The notes: generated by a model from the letters alone, not told the origin. A DNA stretch of 64,000 nt from Prauserella cavernicola (GCF_016595675.1 NZ_JAENJH010000004.1:248001-312000); one strand, 5' to 3'. Numbered from the stretch's first letter, positions 49,007 through 57,356 are shown. Numbers and translations: made by a program.

Positions 49007-49411
49007 GTGACAGCGACGGCCGAAGCACGAGACCTCGCGACCGCGGCCGCGCACGCGGCGGCGGACAAGAAGGCGACCGACGTGGTCGTGCTCGACGTCT
49101 CCGAGCAGCTCGTCATCACCGATGCGTTCGTCATCGCGTCGGCACCCAACGAGCGCCAGGTCGGCGCCATCGTCGACAACGTCGAGGAGAAGCTGCGGCT
49201 GACCGGGCACAAGCCGGTCCGCAGGGAAGGCGCCAGGGAAGGGCGCTGGGTACTGCTCGACTACGTCGATGTCGTGATCCACGTGCAGCACGCCGACGAG
49301 CGTTCGTTCTACGGGCTCGAGCGACTGTGGAAGGACTGCCCCCGCATCGAGGTCGAGGGCCTCGAGGAGAGTGCGGCGAACGCGGCCACCGAGGAACCGG
49401 GTACGCCGTGA
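49007..49411 (+). CDS. rsfS: Ribosomal silencing factor RsfS
   Basis: A 134-aa protein that binds uL14 on the 50S subunit and blocks subunit joining under starvation. The start is GTG 49007 after GAAGGAG. Conserved stretches are VVVLDVSEQLVITDAFVI, SAPNERQVGAIVD and REGAREGRWVLLDYVDVVIHV, then FYGLERLWKDCPRI. The end is a short acidic tail. The stop overlaps the phosphatase start by 4 nt. Confidence 0.96.
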   Translation: MTATAEARDLATAAAHAAADKKATDVVVLDVSEQLVITDAFVIASAPNERQVGAIVDNVEEKLRLTGHKPVRREGAREGRWVLLDYVDVVIHVQHADERSFYGLERLWKDCPRIEVEGLEESAANAATEEPGTP

Positions 49412-50019
49412 GCCTGCGACGGCTCGTGCTGTGGCGGCACGGGGAGACCGATTACAACGCGGCAGGCCGGATGCAGGGTCACATCGACTCCGCGCTGACC
49501 GAGGTCGGCTGGAACCAGGCGCGGTTCGCCGCGCCCGCTCTGGCGCGCTTCGAGCCCGACCTGGTCATCGCCTCCGACCTGCGCCGCGCGACCGACACGG
49601 CCACCGTGCTCACCGACGCCATCGGCGTGCCGCTGCGCATCGACAAGCGCCTGCGCGAGACGCACCTTGGCGACTGGCAGGGCCTCACCGGCGCCGAGGT
49701 CGACGAGAAGGCACCGGGAGAACGCGACCGCTGGCGCACCGACGCCACGTGGGCGCCTCCCGGCGGTGAGTCGCGCATCGACGTGGCCGAACGGGCGGGC
49801 GAGGTCGTCAACGACCTCCTGCGCTCGGACGACGGTCACCAGACGGTGCTGCTGGCCGCCCACGGTGGGCTGATCGTCGCGGTCACGGCACACCTGCTGG
49901 GGTTGCCCGTTTCGCTGTGGCCCTCGCTCGGCGGCATCTCGAACTGCCACTGGGTCGAGCTCGTCCGGCGCGACGACGTCTGGCGGCTCCACGCGTACAA
50001 CGCGGGCATGACCGGCTAG
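49408..50019 (+). CDS. gpgP: Histidine phosphatase, probable glucosyl-3-phosphoglycerate phosphatase
   Basis: A 203-aa phosphoglycerate-mutase-like phosphatase. The RHG motif with the phosphohistidine is LWRHGETDYN (about residue 10); a second Arg lies in ASDLRRATDTA, Glu in LRETHLGDWQG and the second catalytic His in LLAAHGGLI. GTG 49408 overlaps rsfS. The position after nadD-rsfS and before the octT-like gene equals Rv2419c of M. tuberculosis, which dephosphorylates glucosyl-3-phosphoglycerate in methylglucose lipopolysaccharide synthesis; the assignment rests on this synteny. Confidence 0.85.
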   Translation: MSLRRLVLWRHGETDYNAAGRMQGHIDSALTEVGWNQARFAAPALARFEPDLVIASDLRRATDTATVLTDAIGVPLRIDKRLRETHLGDWQGLTGAEVDEKAPGERDRWRTDATWAPPGGESRIDVAERAGEVVNDLLRSDDGHQTVLLAAHGGLIVAVTAHLLGLPVSLWPSLGGISNCHWVELVRRDDVWRLHAYNAGMTG

Positions 50020-50021
50020 TC

Positions 50022-50780
50022 ATGACCTCGCCCCGGCTGCTGGTGTTCGGCGACTCGCTGAGCTTTCACGGCCCCGATGGGGGATATCCGTCCGACGAGC
50101 CGCGGCTGTGGCCCAACGTGGCGGCGCGGGAACTCGGCGGCAGCGCGGAGCTCGTCGCCGGTATCGGCTGGACGGCACGGGACGTCTGGTGGTCGCTCAC
50201 CGGTGACCCGAGGGTGTGGGCGGACCTGCATCGCGCCGACGTGGTCGTGCTCGCGATCGGCAGTATGGACTCGTTGCCCTCGCCGCTGCCGACCTACCTG
50301 CGGACCGGATTGCGCTACCTGCGGCCAGACGGCGTGCGCCGGGTGGTCCGCAACGCCTATCTCGCGGCCCAGCCGAGGCTCGCGGTCGCGTTCAACGGCA
50401 AGCCCGCCGTGCTGCCACCGCGGCTGACCGGGCAGTACCTGGCCACTTCCGCGTCCGCGCTGCGGGTGCTGCGTTCCTCGCTGCCCATCGTCGGCTGGCT
50501 GCCGTCGGTGCACCGGGCGCCGTCCTACGGCTACGTGCACACCGCGCGCGACGAGACGGCCGAGGAGATCGCGGCGTGGGGCCGCCGCGACGACGTGCCG
50601 CTGCTCGATCTGCCCGCCGTCGTCGGCCAGCACGTGCTCGGCGGACAGGGCAATACCGACGGCATGCACTGGGGCTGGGACGGGCACGAGGCGGTCGGCA
50701 AGGCCATGGCGGCGCTGATCGCGCCATTGGTGCCCGATGCTGGCGCGGCGACCCCCGCCACGGGGCGGACGGGAACGTAG
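50022..50780 (+). CDS. octT: SGNH-fold acyltransferase, OctT-like
   Basis: A 252-aa protein with an SGNH/GDSL fold but no signal peptide. Block I is FGDSLSFHGP with the nucleophile Ser; an oxyanion-type segment is VLAIGSMDSLP, in which Ser-Met-Asp replaces the usual Gly-Asn-Asp; the C-terminal catalytic pair is in DGMHWGWDGHEAVG. Starts 2 bp after the phosphatase stop. It is in the place of Rv2418c, the octanoyltransferase acting on diglucosylglycerate in mycobacteria; the same role is likely here but is inferred by position and length. Confidence 0.75.
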   Translation: MTSPRLLVFGDSLSFHGPDGGYPSDEPRLWPNVAARELGGSAELVAGIGWTARDVWWSLTGDPRVWADLHRADVVVLAIGSMDSLPSPLPTYLRTGLRYLRPDGVRRVVRNAYLAAQPRLAVAFNGKPAVLPPRLTGQYLATSASALRVLRSSLPIVGWLPSVHRAPSYGYVHTARDETAEEIAAWGRRDDVPLLDLPAVVGQHVLGGQGNTDGMHWGWDGHEAVGKAMAALIAPLVPDAGAATPATGRTGT

Positions 50781-50790
50781 GCTGGCGCTC

Positions 50791-51636
50791 GTGCCGGTCG
50801 CCGTTGTCACGGACTCCACTGCTCATCTGCCGGAAGGGTTCGCCGAGAGGCATGGGATCCGGGTGGTCCCGCTCCACGTGCTCGTCGACGGGGTCGCCGC
50901 GCTCGACGGTGTCGATGTCGGTCCCGTGGTGCTGGCAGAAGCCCTGGGGCAGCGCCGCATCGTGACCACGTCCCGGCCCACTCCGTCCGCGTTCGCAGCC
51001 GCGTTCCGGGCCGCGCTCGACGACGGCGCCGACACCGTCGTGTCCGTCCACCTGTCGAAACGGCTGTCCGGCACGTGGGAGTCCGCGGTCATCGCGGCGC
51101 AGGAAGTGGGGCCTGACCGGGTGCGCGTCGTGGATTCGCGCACCACCGCGATGGGACTGGGGTTCGCGGCGCTGCACGCGGCCGCCGCGGCGGCCAACGG
51201 CGCGCGGGGCGAGGAGGTCGAGGCCGCCGCCGTCCAGGCGGCGGAGCGGTCGGAGACGTTGTTCGTGGTGGAGACGCTCGAGTACCTCCGCAGGGGCGGC
51301 CGGATCGGGCCCGCGGCCGCGCTGTTGGGTACCGCGCTCGCCGTCAAACCGGTGCTGCGGATGGACGGTGGGGAGATCACCCCGCTCGAGAAGGTGCGCA
51401 CCATGAACAGGGCCATGGGCCGGCTCGTCGACCTCGCGGTGCAGGCGGCCAAAGACACCGAGATCGAGCTCGCCGTGCACCATCTGGCCTCGCCGGAGCG
51501 CGCGGCCGAGCTGGCGACGCGGCTGGAGGAGCGGCTGCCGCGCTCCCGCGGGTGCGTCGTGTCCGAGTTGGGCGCCGTGATCGGAGCGCACACGGGCCCC
51601 GGCGTGCTCGGAGTGGTCGTCCAGCGTCCGGCCTGA
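50791..51636 (+). CDS. DegV family fatty-acid-binding protein
   Basis: A 281-aa protein with the two-domain DegV fold that holds one fatty acid; relatives (FakB) hand fatty acids to FakA kinase. The start is GTG 50791, with TAGGCT (50778-50783) 7 nt upstream, so it is probably leaderless. Motifs: VAVVTDSTAHLP at the N-terminus, TTSRPTPSAFAAAF, VSVHLSKRLSGTWESAV and VETLEYLRRGGRIG, then GVVSELG-like CVVSELGAVIGAHTGPG. No fakA-like gene is in the window. Confidence 0.92.
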   Translation: MPVAVVTDSTAHLPEGFAERHGIRVVPLHVLVDGVAALDGVDVGPVVLAEALGQRRIVTTSRPTPSAFAAAFRAALDDGADTVVSVHLSKRLSGTWESAVIAAQEVGPDRVRVVDSRTTAMGLGFAALHAAAAAANGARGEEVEAAAVQAAERSETLFVVETLEYLRRGGRIGPAAALLGTALAVKPVLRMDGGEITPLEKVRTMNRAMGRLVDLAVQAAKDTEIELAVHHLASPERAAELATRLEERLPRSRGCVVSELGAVIGAHTGPGVLGVVVQRPA

Positions 51637-51637
51637 C

Positions 51638-51710
51638 TTGTCCACATCACCCGGGTAATCCACAGCCCTGGCAGTTTCCACTGCTCCGGTCGGCTCGTCC
51701 TCCCTAGCGT
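51638..51710 (+). promoter_or_regulatory. Promoter region of comEA with two DnaA-box-like sites
   Basis: TTGTCCACA (51638-51646) matches the high-GC actinomycete DnaA box, and TAATCCACA (51656-51664) differs from TTATCCACA by one base. Both point the same way and their starts are 18 bp apart. TAGCGT (51705-51710) is a probable -10 box 8 nt before the GTG of comEA, making the mRNA leaderless. Confidence 0.5.
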
Positions 51711-51717
51711 CGAATAT

Positions 51718-52560
51718 GTGTTCGACCAAGCGAAGCCTGGTTCCGGCGACGCGGAACCCCAGCCAGAACCCGAGCTGCGCCCGCAGCCGGGTGCGTCGAA
51801 GGTGCGGCTGGCCCAGCTGGCCGCGCAGGTCAGCGATGAGCAGACTCCGCAGCCGGAGTCCGGCGCCGCGTCCCCGGGTAAGACCGGCCGCCTTGTCGAG
51901 CGATGGCTGCCGTCCGGGTTGGCGAACGCGCCACCCCGGAGGCAGCGCAGGATCGCGGTCGTCACTGCCCTGGCGGGAGTGGCGGTCGCGGCCGGCCTGG
52001 CCGTGTTCGTGCTGGGCGGCCGTCCCGAGCCGGAGCAGCCGCCGCCGCTACCGGTGGCGCAGACGGCCGCCACCTCTGCGCCCTCGCCCGCGCCGACCAG
52101 TGAGCAGAGCGCCGAACCACTGGTCGTCAGCGTCGTCGGCAAGGTCGCCGAGCCCGGCCTCATCACCGTCCCGCCGGACGCCAGGGTCGCCGATGCCATC
52201 GAGAAGGCGGGCGGTGCCCACCGGGACGCCGATCTGCTGACCGTCAATCTGGCCCGGCGGCTGGTCGACGGGGAGCAGCTCTACGTGGGTGTTCCCGCGC
52301 CGCCGGGAATGCAGGCTCCCGAGGCTCCGGCCGACGCACCCGGTGCCCCGGGCGGCCAGGCCGAGGCGAAGGTCGATCTGAACGCGGCGGGGCAGGACGA
52401 GCTGGAGAGTCTCGACGGGGTCGGCGAGGTCACGGCGCAGCGCATTCTCGACTGGCGTGAGGAGCACGGCCGGTTCAGCGCGGTAGAGCAACTGCGTGAG
52501 GTCGATGGCATCGGTGAGAAGCGGTTCGAGGAGCTGCGTGACCAGGTGCGGCTCGGATGA
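51718..52560 (+). CDS. comEA: ComEA-like DNA-binding membrane protein
   Basis: A 280-aa protein anchored by one membrane helix (about residues 80-101, IAVVTALAGVAVAAGLAVFV). Cytoplasmic N-terminus of about 78 residues; outside are a Pro/Ala-rich linker, an SLBB domain (about 135-195; VVSVVGKVAEPGLITVPPDA) and a C-terminal helix-hairpin-helix pair (VDLNAAGQDELESLDGVGEV, RFSAVEQLREVDGIGEKRF) that binds DNA. GTG 51718. Overlaps comEC by 4 nt. In naturally competent bacteria it receives DNA; uptake in this organism is not proven. Confidence 0.93.
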   Translation: MFDQAKPGSGDAEPQPEPELRPQPGASKVRLAQLAAQVSDEQTPQPESGAASPGKTGRLVERWLPSGLANAPPRRQRRIAVVTALAGVAVAAGLAVFVLGGRPEPEQPPPLPVAQTAATSAPSPAPTSEQSAEPLVVSVVGKVAEPGLITVPPDARVADAIEKAGGAHRDADLLTVNLARRLVDGEQLYVGVPAPPGMQAPEAPADAPGAPGGQAEAKVDLNAAGQDELESLDGVGEVTAQRILDWREEHGRFSAVEQLREVDGIGEKRFEELRDQVRLG

Positions 52561-54956
52561 CCACCTGGCTGCAGGGCGAGTCCTCTGGCGTGGCGCGCCG
52601 TCAGGACCTGCGGCTGGTACCGGCGGCGGTGGTGGTGTGGTCGTCGGCGCTGTGCGGGCTGCTGTGGGGCTGGTGGGCGTGTGTGCTGTTCGGTGCGGTG
52701 GGGCTCGTCGTCGCCGCGGTTGTGGCCCGGAGGTGTGTCCGTAGCCGCGCCGGGCCGGTGCCGGACCGGCGGCTGGCCGCCGCGGGGGCGCTCGCGGTGT
52801 GCGGCCTGCTGACCGTGGGGCCGCAGGCCATCCGGTTGTCGTCGGCGGAGCACGACCCGCTGCGGGAGGAGGCTCGGCAGGGGAGCTCTGTCACCGTCCG
52901 CGCTGTCGTCGGGGAGCGGCCGCGGGCATTGCGCTCGGCGGGCTACGCCGACCAGCGTGGGGGAGCGCGGTCGGTCCTCGTCCCCGTGGACGTTCTCTCC
53001 GCGACCGTGCACGAACGATCCGTGGCCTCGACCGGCCGAGTGCTGCTCATCGCGCCGTTCGCTGGGTGGTCCGAGCTGTTGCCGGGGCAGGAGGTCACCG
53101 CGTCGGGTGTGCTCGCACCCGCACGGTCGGGTGAGCTGACGGTCGCCGTCACCTACGTGCGCGGTCCGCCCGAGGACACCGGGGACGCGCCGTGGTGGCA
53201 GGTGGGCGCCGAGTCGATCAGGGCTGCCTTGCGCACCGTCTGCGGGGTGCTCTCCGACGAGCCGGCGGGGCTGCTTCCCGGGCTCGTCGTGGGCGATACC
53301 AGTGCCCTGCCGGAGCGGGTGGAGCAGGAGTTCTTGGACGCGGGGCTGTCACATCTCACTGCTGTCAGCGGTTCCAACGTGGCGATCATCTGTGGCGCGG
53401 TGCTGCTGGTCGCCCGGGCGCTGCGGGCTGGGCCCCGGCTCTCGGCGATCGTCGCCGGTGCGGCGCTGGTGGGCTACGTGACGCTGGTCGGGTACGAGCC
53501 GAGCGTCCTGCGCGCCGGTGTCATGGGTGCCGTGGGTCTGCTCGCACTCGTGCTGGGCAGACAGCGTTCCGCGATGCCGGCACTCGCGGCGGCGGTGTGC
53601 GCACTGGTTCTCTATGACCCCGCGATGGCCGTGAGCATGGGCTTCGCGCTGTCGGTGGTCGCCACGGCCGGTCTGGTGCTGCTGGCGCCGAGGTGGTCCG
53701 AGGCGATGACCCGCCGACGAGTGCCCGCCGGCGTGGCCGAGGGGCTCGCGATCCCGGTCGCGGCCTTCGTAGTCACCGCGCCGATCATCGCTGGAATGGC
53801 GGGCGAGGTCAGCCTCGTGTCGGTGGTCGCGAACCTGCTGGCCGCACCCGTGGTCGCGCCGGTGACGGTGCTCGGAGTGGTCGCCGCGGTGCTGGCCGGT
53901 CCCTGGCCCGCGGCCGCGGAGGTGTTGGTGCAGGTCGCCGGTCCCGGCGTGAGCTGGCTGGTGTTCGTGGCGCGCGAGGCCGCTGGGCTGCCGGGTGCGG
54001 TGGTGTCGTGGCCGGCGGGCTGGTGGGGAGGGTTGCTCGCCGCCGGTGTGGCGGGCTTGCTGGTCCTGGCGCTGCGGTACCGGCAAGCGCGGATCGCACT
54101 GGCGTTGACTCTGGTGGCCCTGCTGGTGGTGCTGGTGCCGGTGCAGGTGGTCTCGCCGTCCTGGCCGCCGGACGACTGGGCTGTCGTGGCGTGTGACGTG
54201 GGTCAGGGGGACGGTCTCGTGCTCGCGACCGGCGAGCCGGGACGTGCGGTGGTGGTCGACGCCGGACCCGAGCCGGGGCCGCTCGACCGTTGCCTCGAGC
54301 GGCTGGGTGTGGACCGGGTTCCGCTGGTGGTCCTGAGTCATCTCCACGCCGACCACGTCGGCGGGCTCGCGTCGGTACTGGAAGGGCGTGCGGTAGGTGC
54401 GGTCGCCGTCGGTCCTGGCCGTTCGCCGCGCTGGGCGTGGCGGGAGGTCGCGGCGGAGACGTCCACGCGCGGGATTCCGCTCGTCGAGCTCGGACTGGGT
54501 GAGCGGCTGGACTGGCCGTCATTGCGTTTGGAGGTGATCGGGCCGCGGTACGCGGCGCCCGACTCGGGAGATCTGGAGGAAGGCACGGAGATCAACAACA
54601 ACTCGCTGGTGGTGCGCGCGAACACCGCGGCCGGGCGCGTGCTGCTGACCGGCGATGTCGAGCTCGCCGCGCAGAGCGATCTGCTCAACGCGGACACGGA
54701 CCTGAGCGCCGAGATCCTGAAGGTCCCGCACCACGGCTCGCGCTACTCGCTTCCGCCGTTCATGAGTGCCGTGGCGCCGCGGGTGGCTCTGGTGAGCGTC
54801 GGCGCCGACAACAGCTACGGACACCCCAACGACACGACGCTGAGCGTCCTGACGAGAGGAGGAGCGCTGGTGGCCCGTACCGACACCGGCGGAGACACCG
54901 CCGTGGTTCCCGACGGGGGAGTGCCGGCCGTGGTGCGGAGAGGACCGTCGACATGA
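52557..54956 (+). CDS. comEC: ComEC/Rec2-type DNA channel with beta-lactamase-like domain
   Basis: A 799-aa membrane protein that should form the DNA uptake channel. It has N-terminal helices and a soluble OB-like DUF4131 domain (about 95-210), the Competence helices (LLPGLVVGDTSALPE, GLSHLTAVSGSNVAIICGAV) and a C-terminal metallo-beta-lactamase domain (about 535-799) with VACDVGQGDGLVLA, LSHLHADHVGG, LLTGDVEL and KVPHHGSRYS. The metal ligands HxHxDH are intact, so the nuclease-like domain may be active. Length is normal. Other competence pilus genes are not in view. Confidence 0.94.
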   Translation: MTTWLQGESSGVARRQDLRLVPAAVVVWSSALCGLLWGWWACVLFGAVGLVVAAVVARRCVRSRAGPVPDRRLAAAGALAVCGLLTVGPQAIRLSSAEHDPLREEARQGSSVTVRAVVGERPRALRSAGYADQRGGARSVLVPVDVLSATVHERSVASTGRVLLIAPFAGWSELLPGQEVTASGVLAPARSGELTVAVTYVRGPPEDTGDAPWWQVGAESIRAALRTVCGVLSDEPAGLLPGLVVGDTSALPERVEQEFLDAGLSHLTAVSGSNVAIICGAVLLVARALRAGPRLSAIVAGAALVGYVTLVGYEPSVLRAGVMGAVGLLALVLGRQRSAMPALAAAVCALVLYDPAMAVSMGFALSVVATAGLVLLAPRWSEAMTRRRVPAGVAEGLAIPVAAFVVTAPIIAGMAGEVSLVSVVANLLAAPVVAPVTVLGVVAAVLAGPWPAAAEVLVQVAGPGVSWLVFVAREAAGLPGAVVSWPAGWWGGLLAAGVAGLLVLALRYRQARIALALTLVALLVVLVPVQVVSPSWPPDDWAVVACDVGQGDGLVLATGEPGRAVVVDAGPEPGPLDRCLERLGVDRVPLVVLSHLHADHVGGLASVLEGRAVGAVAVGPGRSPRWAWREVAAETSTRGIPLVELGLGERLDWPSLRLEVIGPRYAAPDSGDLEEGTEINNNSLVVRANTAAGRVLLTGDVELAAQSDLLNADTDLSAEILKVPHHGSRYSLPPFMSAVAPRVALVSVGADNSYGHPNDTTLSVLTRGGALVARTDTGGDTAVVPDGGVPAVVRRGPST

Positions 54957-55017
54957 GGGATCCGCCGTGGCGCTAATTCGGTTGCCGGGGTTTCGGCGCA
55001 CCCGACACGCTGGCCCG

Positions 55018-55800
55018 ATGATCGATACCGGACTCGCGGGGAAGGTCGTACTCGTCACTGGGGGCAGCGGTGGCATCGGTGAGGCGATCAGCCGGGCCTT
55101 CGCCGCACAGGGCGCGCGCGTGGCGGTGCACCACCATGCAGGGGAGCGGGAACCGCCCGGGCGGGCCCGATGGGCACATGTGACCCCGCACGCCGAGGCG
55201 GCGCGGAGTTTGGCCGACGAACTGACGGGAGCGGTCAGCGTCGCGGCCGATCTCGCGGCGCCGGACGCGGCCTCACGATTGCTCGATGCCGTCGAGGACA
55301 GGCTCGGGCCCGTGGACGTGCTGGTGAACAACGCCGCGCACTGCGAGACACCCGACAGCATCGGGGAGCTCACCGCCGAAGGGCTGGAACGGCACTACCG
55401 GGTCAACGCGGTGGCGCCAGCACTGTTGATCAGCGAGCTCGCCCGCCGCCACCGGCCGGAGCGGCCCGCGCCGTGCGTCGTCAACATCTCGACGGATGCG
55501 GCCAGGGCCTTCCCCGGCCAGATCGGCTACGGCACGTCCAAGGCCGCGCTGGACGGGCTGACGCGGGCCACAGCGCTCGACCTGGGACCCACCGGGATCC
55601 GGGTCAACGCCGTGGCGCCGGGGCCAGTGCAGACGGGCTGGATGGACGACGCCATGGAAGCGCAGGTGAGCGATCTGGTTCCGTTGCGGCGTGTCGGCGA
55701 ACCCGGAGACATCGCCGATGGCGTGGTGTTCCTGGCGTCCCGGCAGGCCCGCTGGGTCACCGGCCAGGTGCTGCAGGTCGCGGGCGGGCACGCGCTGTGA
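55018..55800 (+). CDS. Short-chain dehydrogenase/reductase
   Basis: A 260-aa NAD(P)-dependent SDR enzyme. ATG 55018 fits the family start (GLAGKVVLVTGGSGGIGEA); GTG 54967 would add 17 residues without support. Cofactor motif TGGSGGIG, NNAAH in place of NNAG, catalytic Ser in VNISTDAAR and the Y-x3-K motif YGTSKAAL; the C-terminus RWVTGQVLQVAGGHAL is typical. Insertion of about 10 residues after strand 2 (HAGEREPPGRARWAH) is unusual. The substrate is unknown; it stands alone in front of thrC, convergent. Confidence 0.88.
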   Translation: MIDTGLAGKVVLVTGGSGGIGEAISRAFAAQGARVAVHHHAGEREPPGRARWAHVTPHAEAARSLADELTGAVSVAADLAAPDAASRLLDAVEDRLGPVDVLVNNAAHCETPDSIGELTAEGLERHYRVNAVAPALLISELARRHRPERPAPCVVNISTDAARAFPGQIGYGTSKAALDGLTRATALDLGPTGIRVNAVAPGPVQTGWMDDAMEAQVSDLVPLRRVGEPGDIADGVVFLASRQARWVTGQVLQVAGGHAL

Positions 55801-55829
55801 TCCGCGACGGGCAAGACCGCCGCGGATCA
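55798..55829. terminator. Bidirectional hairpin between the SDR gene and thrC
   Basis: TGATCCGCG (55798-55806) and CGCGGATCA (55821-55829) are perfect 9-bp arms that start inside the SDR stop codon; the thrC stop is at 55841. It can end both convergent transcripts. Confidence 0.65.
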
Positions 55830-55840
55830 CCGGCTCCGGC

Positions 55841-57097
55841 TCAGTAGCCGAGGACCTTCCGCACCGCGTCGGCGGACGGGGGCACGGTGGCCTTCGGACC
55901 GATCTTGCCCTCGACGGCGTCGAGCGTCTTCAGACCGTCGCCGGTGATGAGCAGGACCGTCTCGGCGTCCGGGTCGAGCTTGCCAGCCTCGATGAGCTTC
56001 TTCGCGGTCGCCACGGTGACACCGCCGGCGGTCTCGGTGAAGATGCCCTCGGTGCGCGCCAGCAGACGGATGCCCTCGACGACCTCCTCGTCGGAGACGT
56101 CCTCGATCGCGCCGCCCGTGCGGTTGACGGTGTCGAGCACGTACGGACCGTCGGCAGGGTTGCCGATCGCGAGCGAGCGGGCGATGGTGTCGGGCTTCAC
56201 CGGCTGGACCACGTCGTGGCCGTTGCGGAAGGCGGTGGACACGGGGGAGCAGCCGGTGGCCTGGGCGCCGAAGATCTTGTACGGCGACTCGTCCACCAGG
56301 CCGAGCTGGCCCAGCTCGCGGAAGCCCTTGTCGACCTTGGTCAGCTGGGAGCCCGACGCGATCGGGACGACGATCTGCTCAGGCCGCCGCCAGCCGAGCT
56401 GCTCGGCGACTTCGAAGGCGAGGGTCTTGGAGCCCTCGGAGTAGTAGGGCCGCACGTTGACGTTCACGAACGCCCACGACTCGTGCTCGGAGGCGAGTTG
56501 GGTCGCGAGCCGGTTGACGTCGTCGTAGTTGCCGTCGACGGCGATCAGCGAGCCGTCGTAGACGGCCGTGGTGAGGATCTTGGCGCGCTCGAGGGAGGAG
56601 GGGATCAGCACGACCGACTGCCAGCCCGCCCTGGCGGCGGCAGCGGCGACGGCGTTGGCGAGGTTGCCCGTCGAGGGGCAGGCCAGCGTGTCGAAACCGA
56701 ACTCGCGGGCCGCGGCGAGCGCGACGGCGACCACGCGGTCCTTGAACGAGTGCGTCGGGTTGCCGGTGTCGTCCTTGACCCAGATGCGCTTGACCCCGAG
56801 GGCCTTCGCCAGCCGGTCGGCACGCACCAGCCTCGTACAGCCCGGCTCGGTGTTGGGGGTCTCCTCGACGTTGGAGGGGACCGGAAGCAGCTTCTTGTAG
56901 CGCCAGATGTTGCGCGGGCCGGACTCGATGTCCTCCCTGCGCACCTTGCCGAAGTCGTAGGCCACCTCGAGCGGCGAGAAGTCCTCGGGGGAGACGAACT
57001 CCGGAGCCAGCGGCTGGCGGTGGCCCTCTTCCTTGGACACGAGCTCGACGGCCGGACCGAGGTCAACGGACTTGGTGGTTTCGAGCGCTGCAGTCAT
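55841..57097 (-). CDS. thrC: Threonine synthase
   Basis: PLP enzyme of 418 aa that turns O-phosphohomoserine into threonine. The PLP Lys is in NPTHSFKDRVVAVAL; the phosphate-binding Gly loop is IASGSQLTKV, and CPSTGNLANAVAAAA is also conserved. The ATG at 57097 follows AAAGGA 7 nt upstream. Length and the N-terminal DFGKVRREDIESGPRNIWRY type of start fit the longer actinobacterial ThrC with its own N-terminal segment. The leader holds a SAM-I riboswitch, so expression responds to methionine/SAM supply, a competing branch of the aspartate family. Confidence 0.95.
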   Translation of the reverse strand: MTAALETTKSVDLGPAVELVSKEEGHRQPLAPEFVSPEDFSPLEVAYDFGKVRREDIESGPRNIWRYKKLLPVPSNVEETPNTEPGCTRLVRADRLAKALGVKRIWVKDDTGNPTHSFKDRVVAVALAAAREFGFDTLACPSTGNLANAVAAAAARAGWQSVVLIPSSLERAKILTTAVYDGSLIAVDGNYDDVNRLATQLASEHESWAFVNVNVRPYYSEGSKTLAFEVAEQLGWRRPEQIVVPIASGSQLTKVDKGFRELGQLGLVDESPYKIFGAQATGCSPVSTAFRNGHDVVQPVKPDTIARSLAIGNPADGPYVLDTVNRTGGAIEDVSDEEVVEGIRLLARTEGIFTETAGGVTVATAKKLIEAGKLDPDAETVLLITGDGLKTLDAVEGKIGPKATVPPSADAVRKVLGY

Positions 57098-57111
57098 CGC
57101 GAGGTCCTTTC

Positions 57112-57240
57112 CTCATCTGTCCCACTGACGCGGGTCGGAATTGGCACCGTGTTCGTCAGCTACCTCGCGGAATCGAGATGACAGGCTGACGCCGGTTGCC
57201 GGGGCTTCAACGGGCCGTTCCCTCTGCCCCTCTGGATGAG
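57112..57240 (-). promoter_or_regulatory. SAM-I (S-box) riboswitch in the thrC leader
   Basis: Read on the minus strand from 57240 the leader has all S-box marks. P1 is CTCATC (57240-57235) with GATGAG (57117-57112). AGAGGGGCAGAGGGAACGGC is followed by TTGAAGCCCCGGCAACC, with P2 GGGGC (57230-57226) and GCCCC (57205-57201). P3 is CGTCAGC (57191-57185) with GCTGACG (57160-57154). P4 carries GGTGCCAATTCC (57148-57137). The 3' strand of P1 ends directly before the AAAGGA ribosome-binding site of thrC, so control is probably at translation start. There is no separate terminator hairpin with a T run. Confidence 0.93.
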
Positions 57241-57356
57241 CGGTATTCGGTTGTCGGTCGGCGGAAATCCGCCTGACGTCGCTTCGAAGCGTACGTCATG
57301 AGGATCAGATCGTGCCATGGCTGTGCGGGTTGGGTCACCGTGGCAGGATCGTCGTC

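Noticed and set aside
51638-51664. Replication origin
   Set aside because: Only two box-like sites and no dnaA, dnaN or AT-rich unwinding region; read as a possible regulatory site instead.
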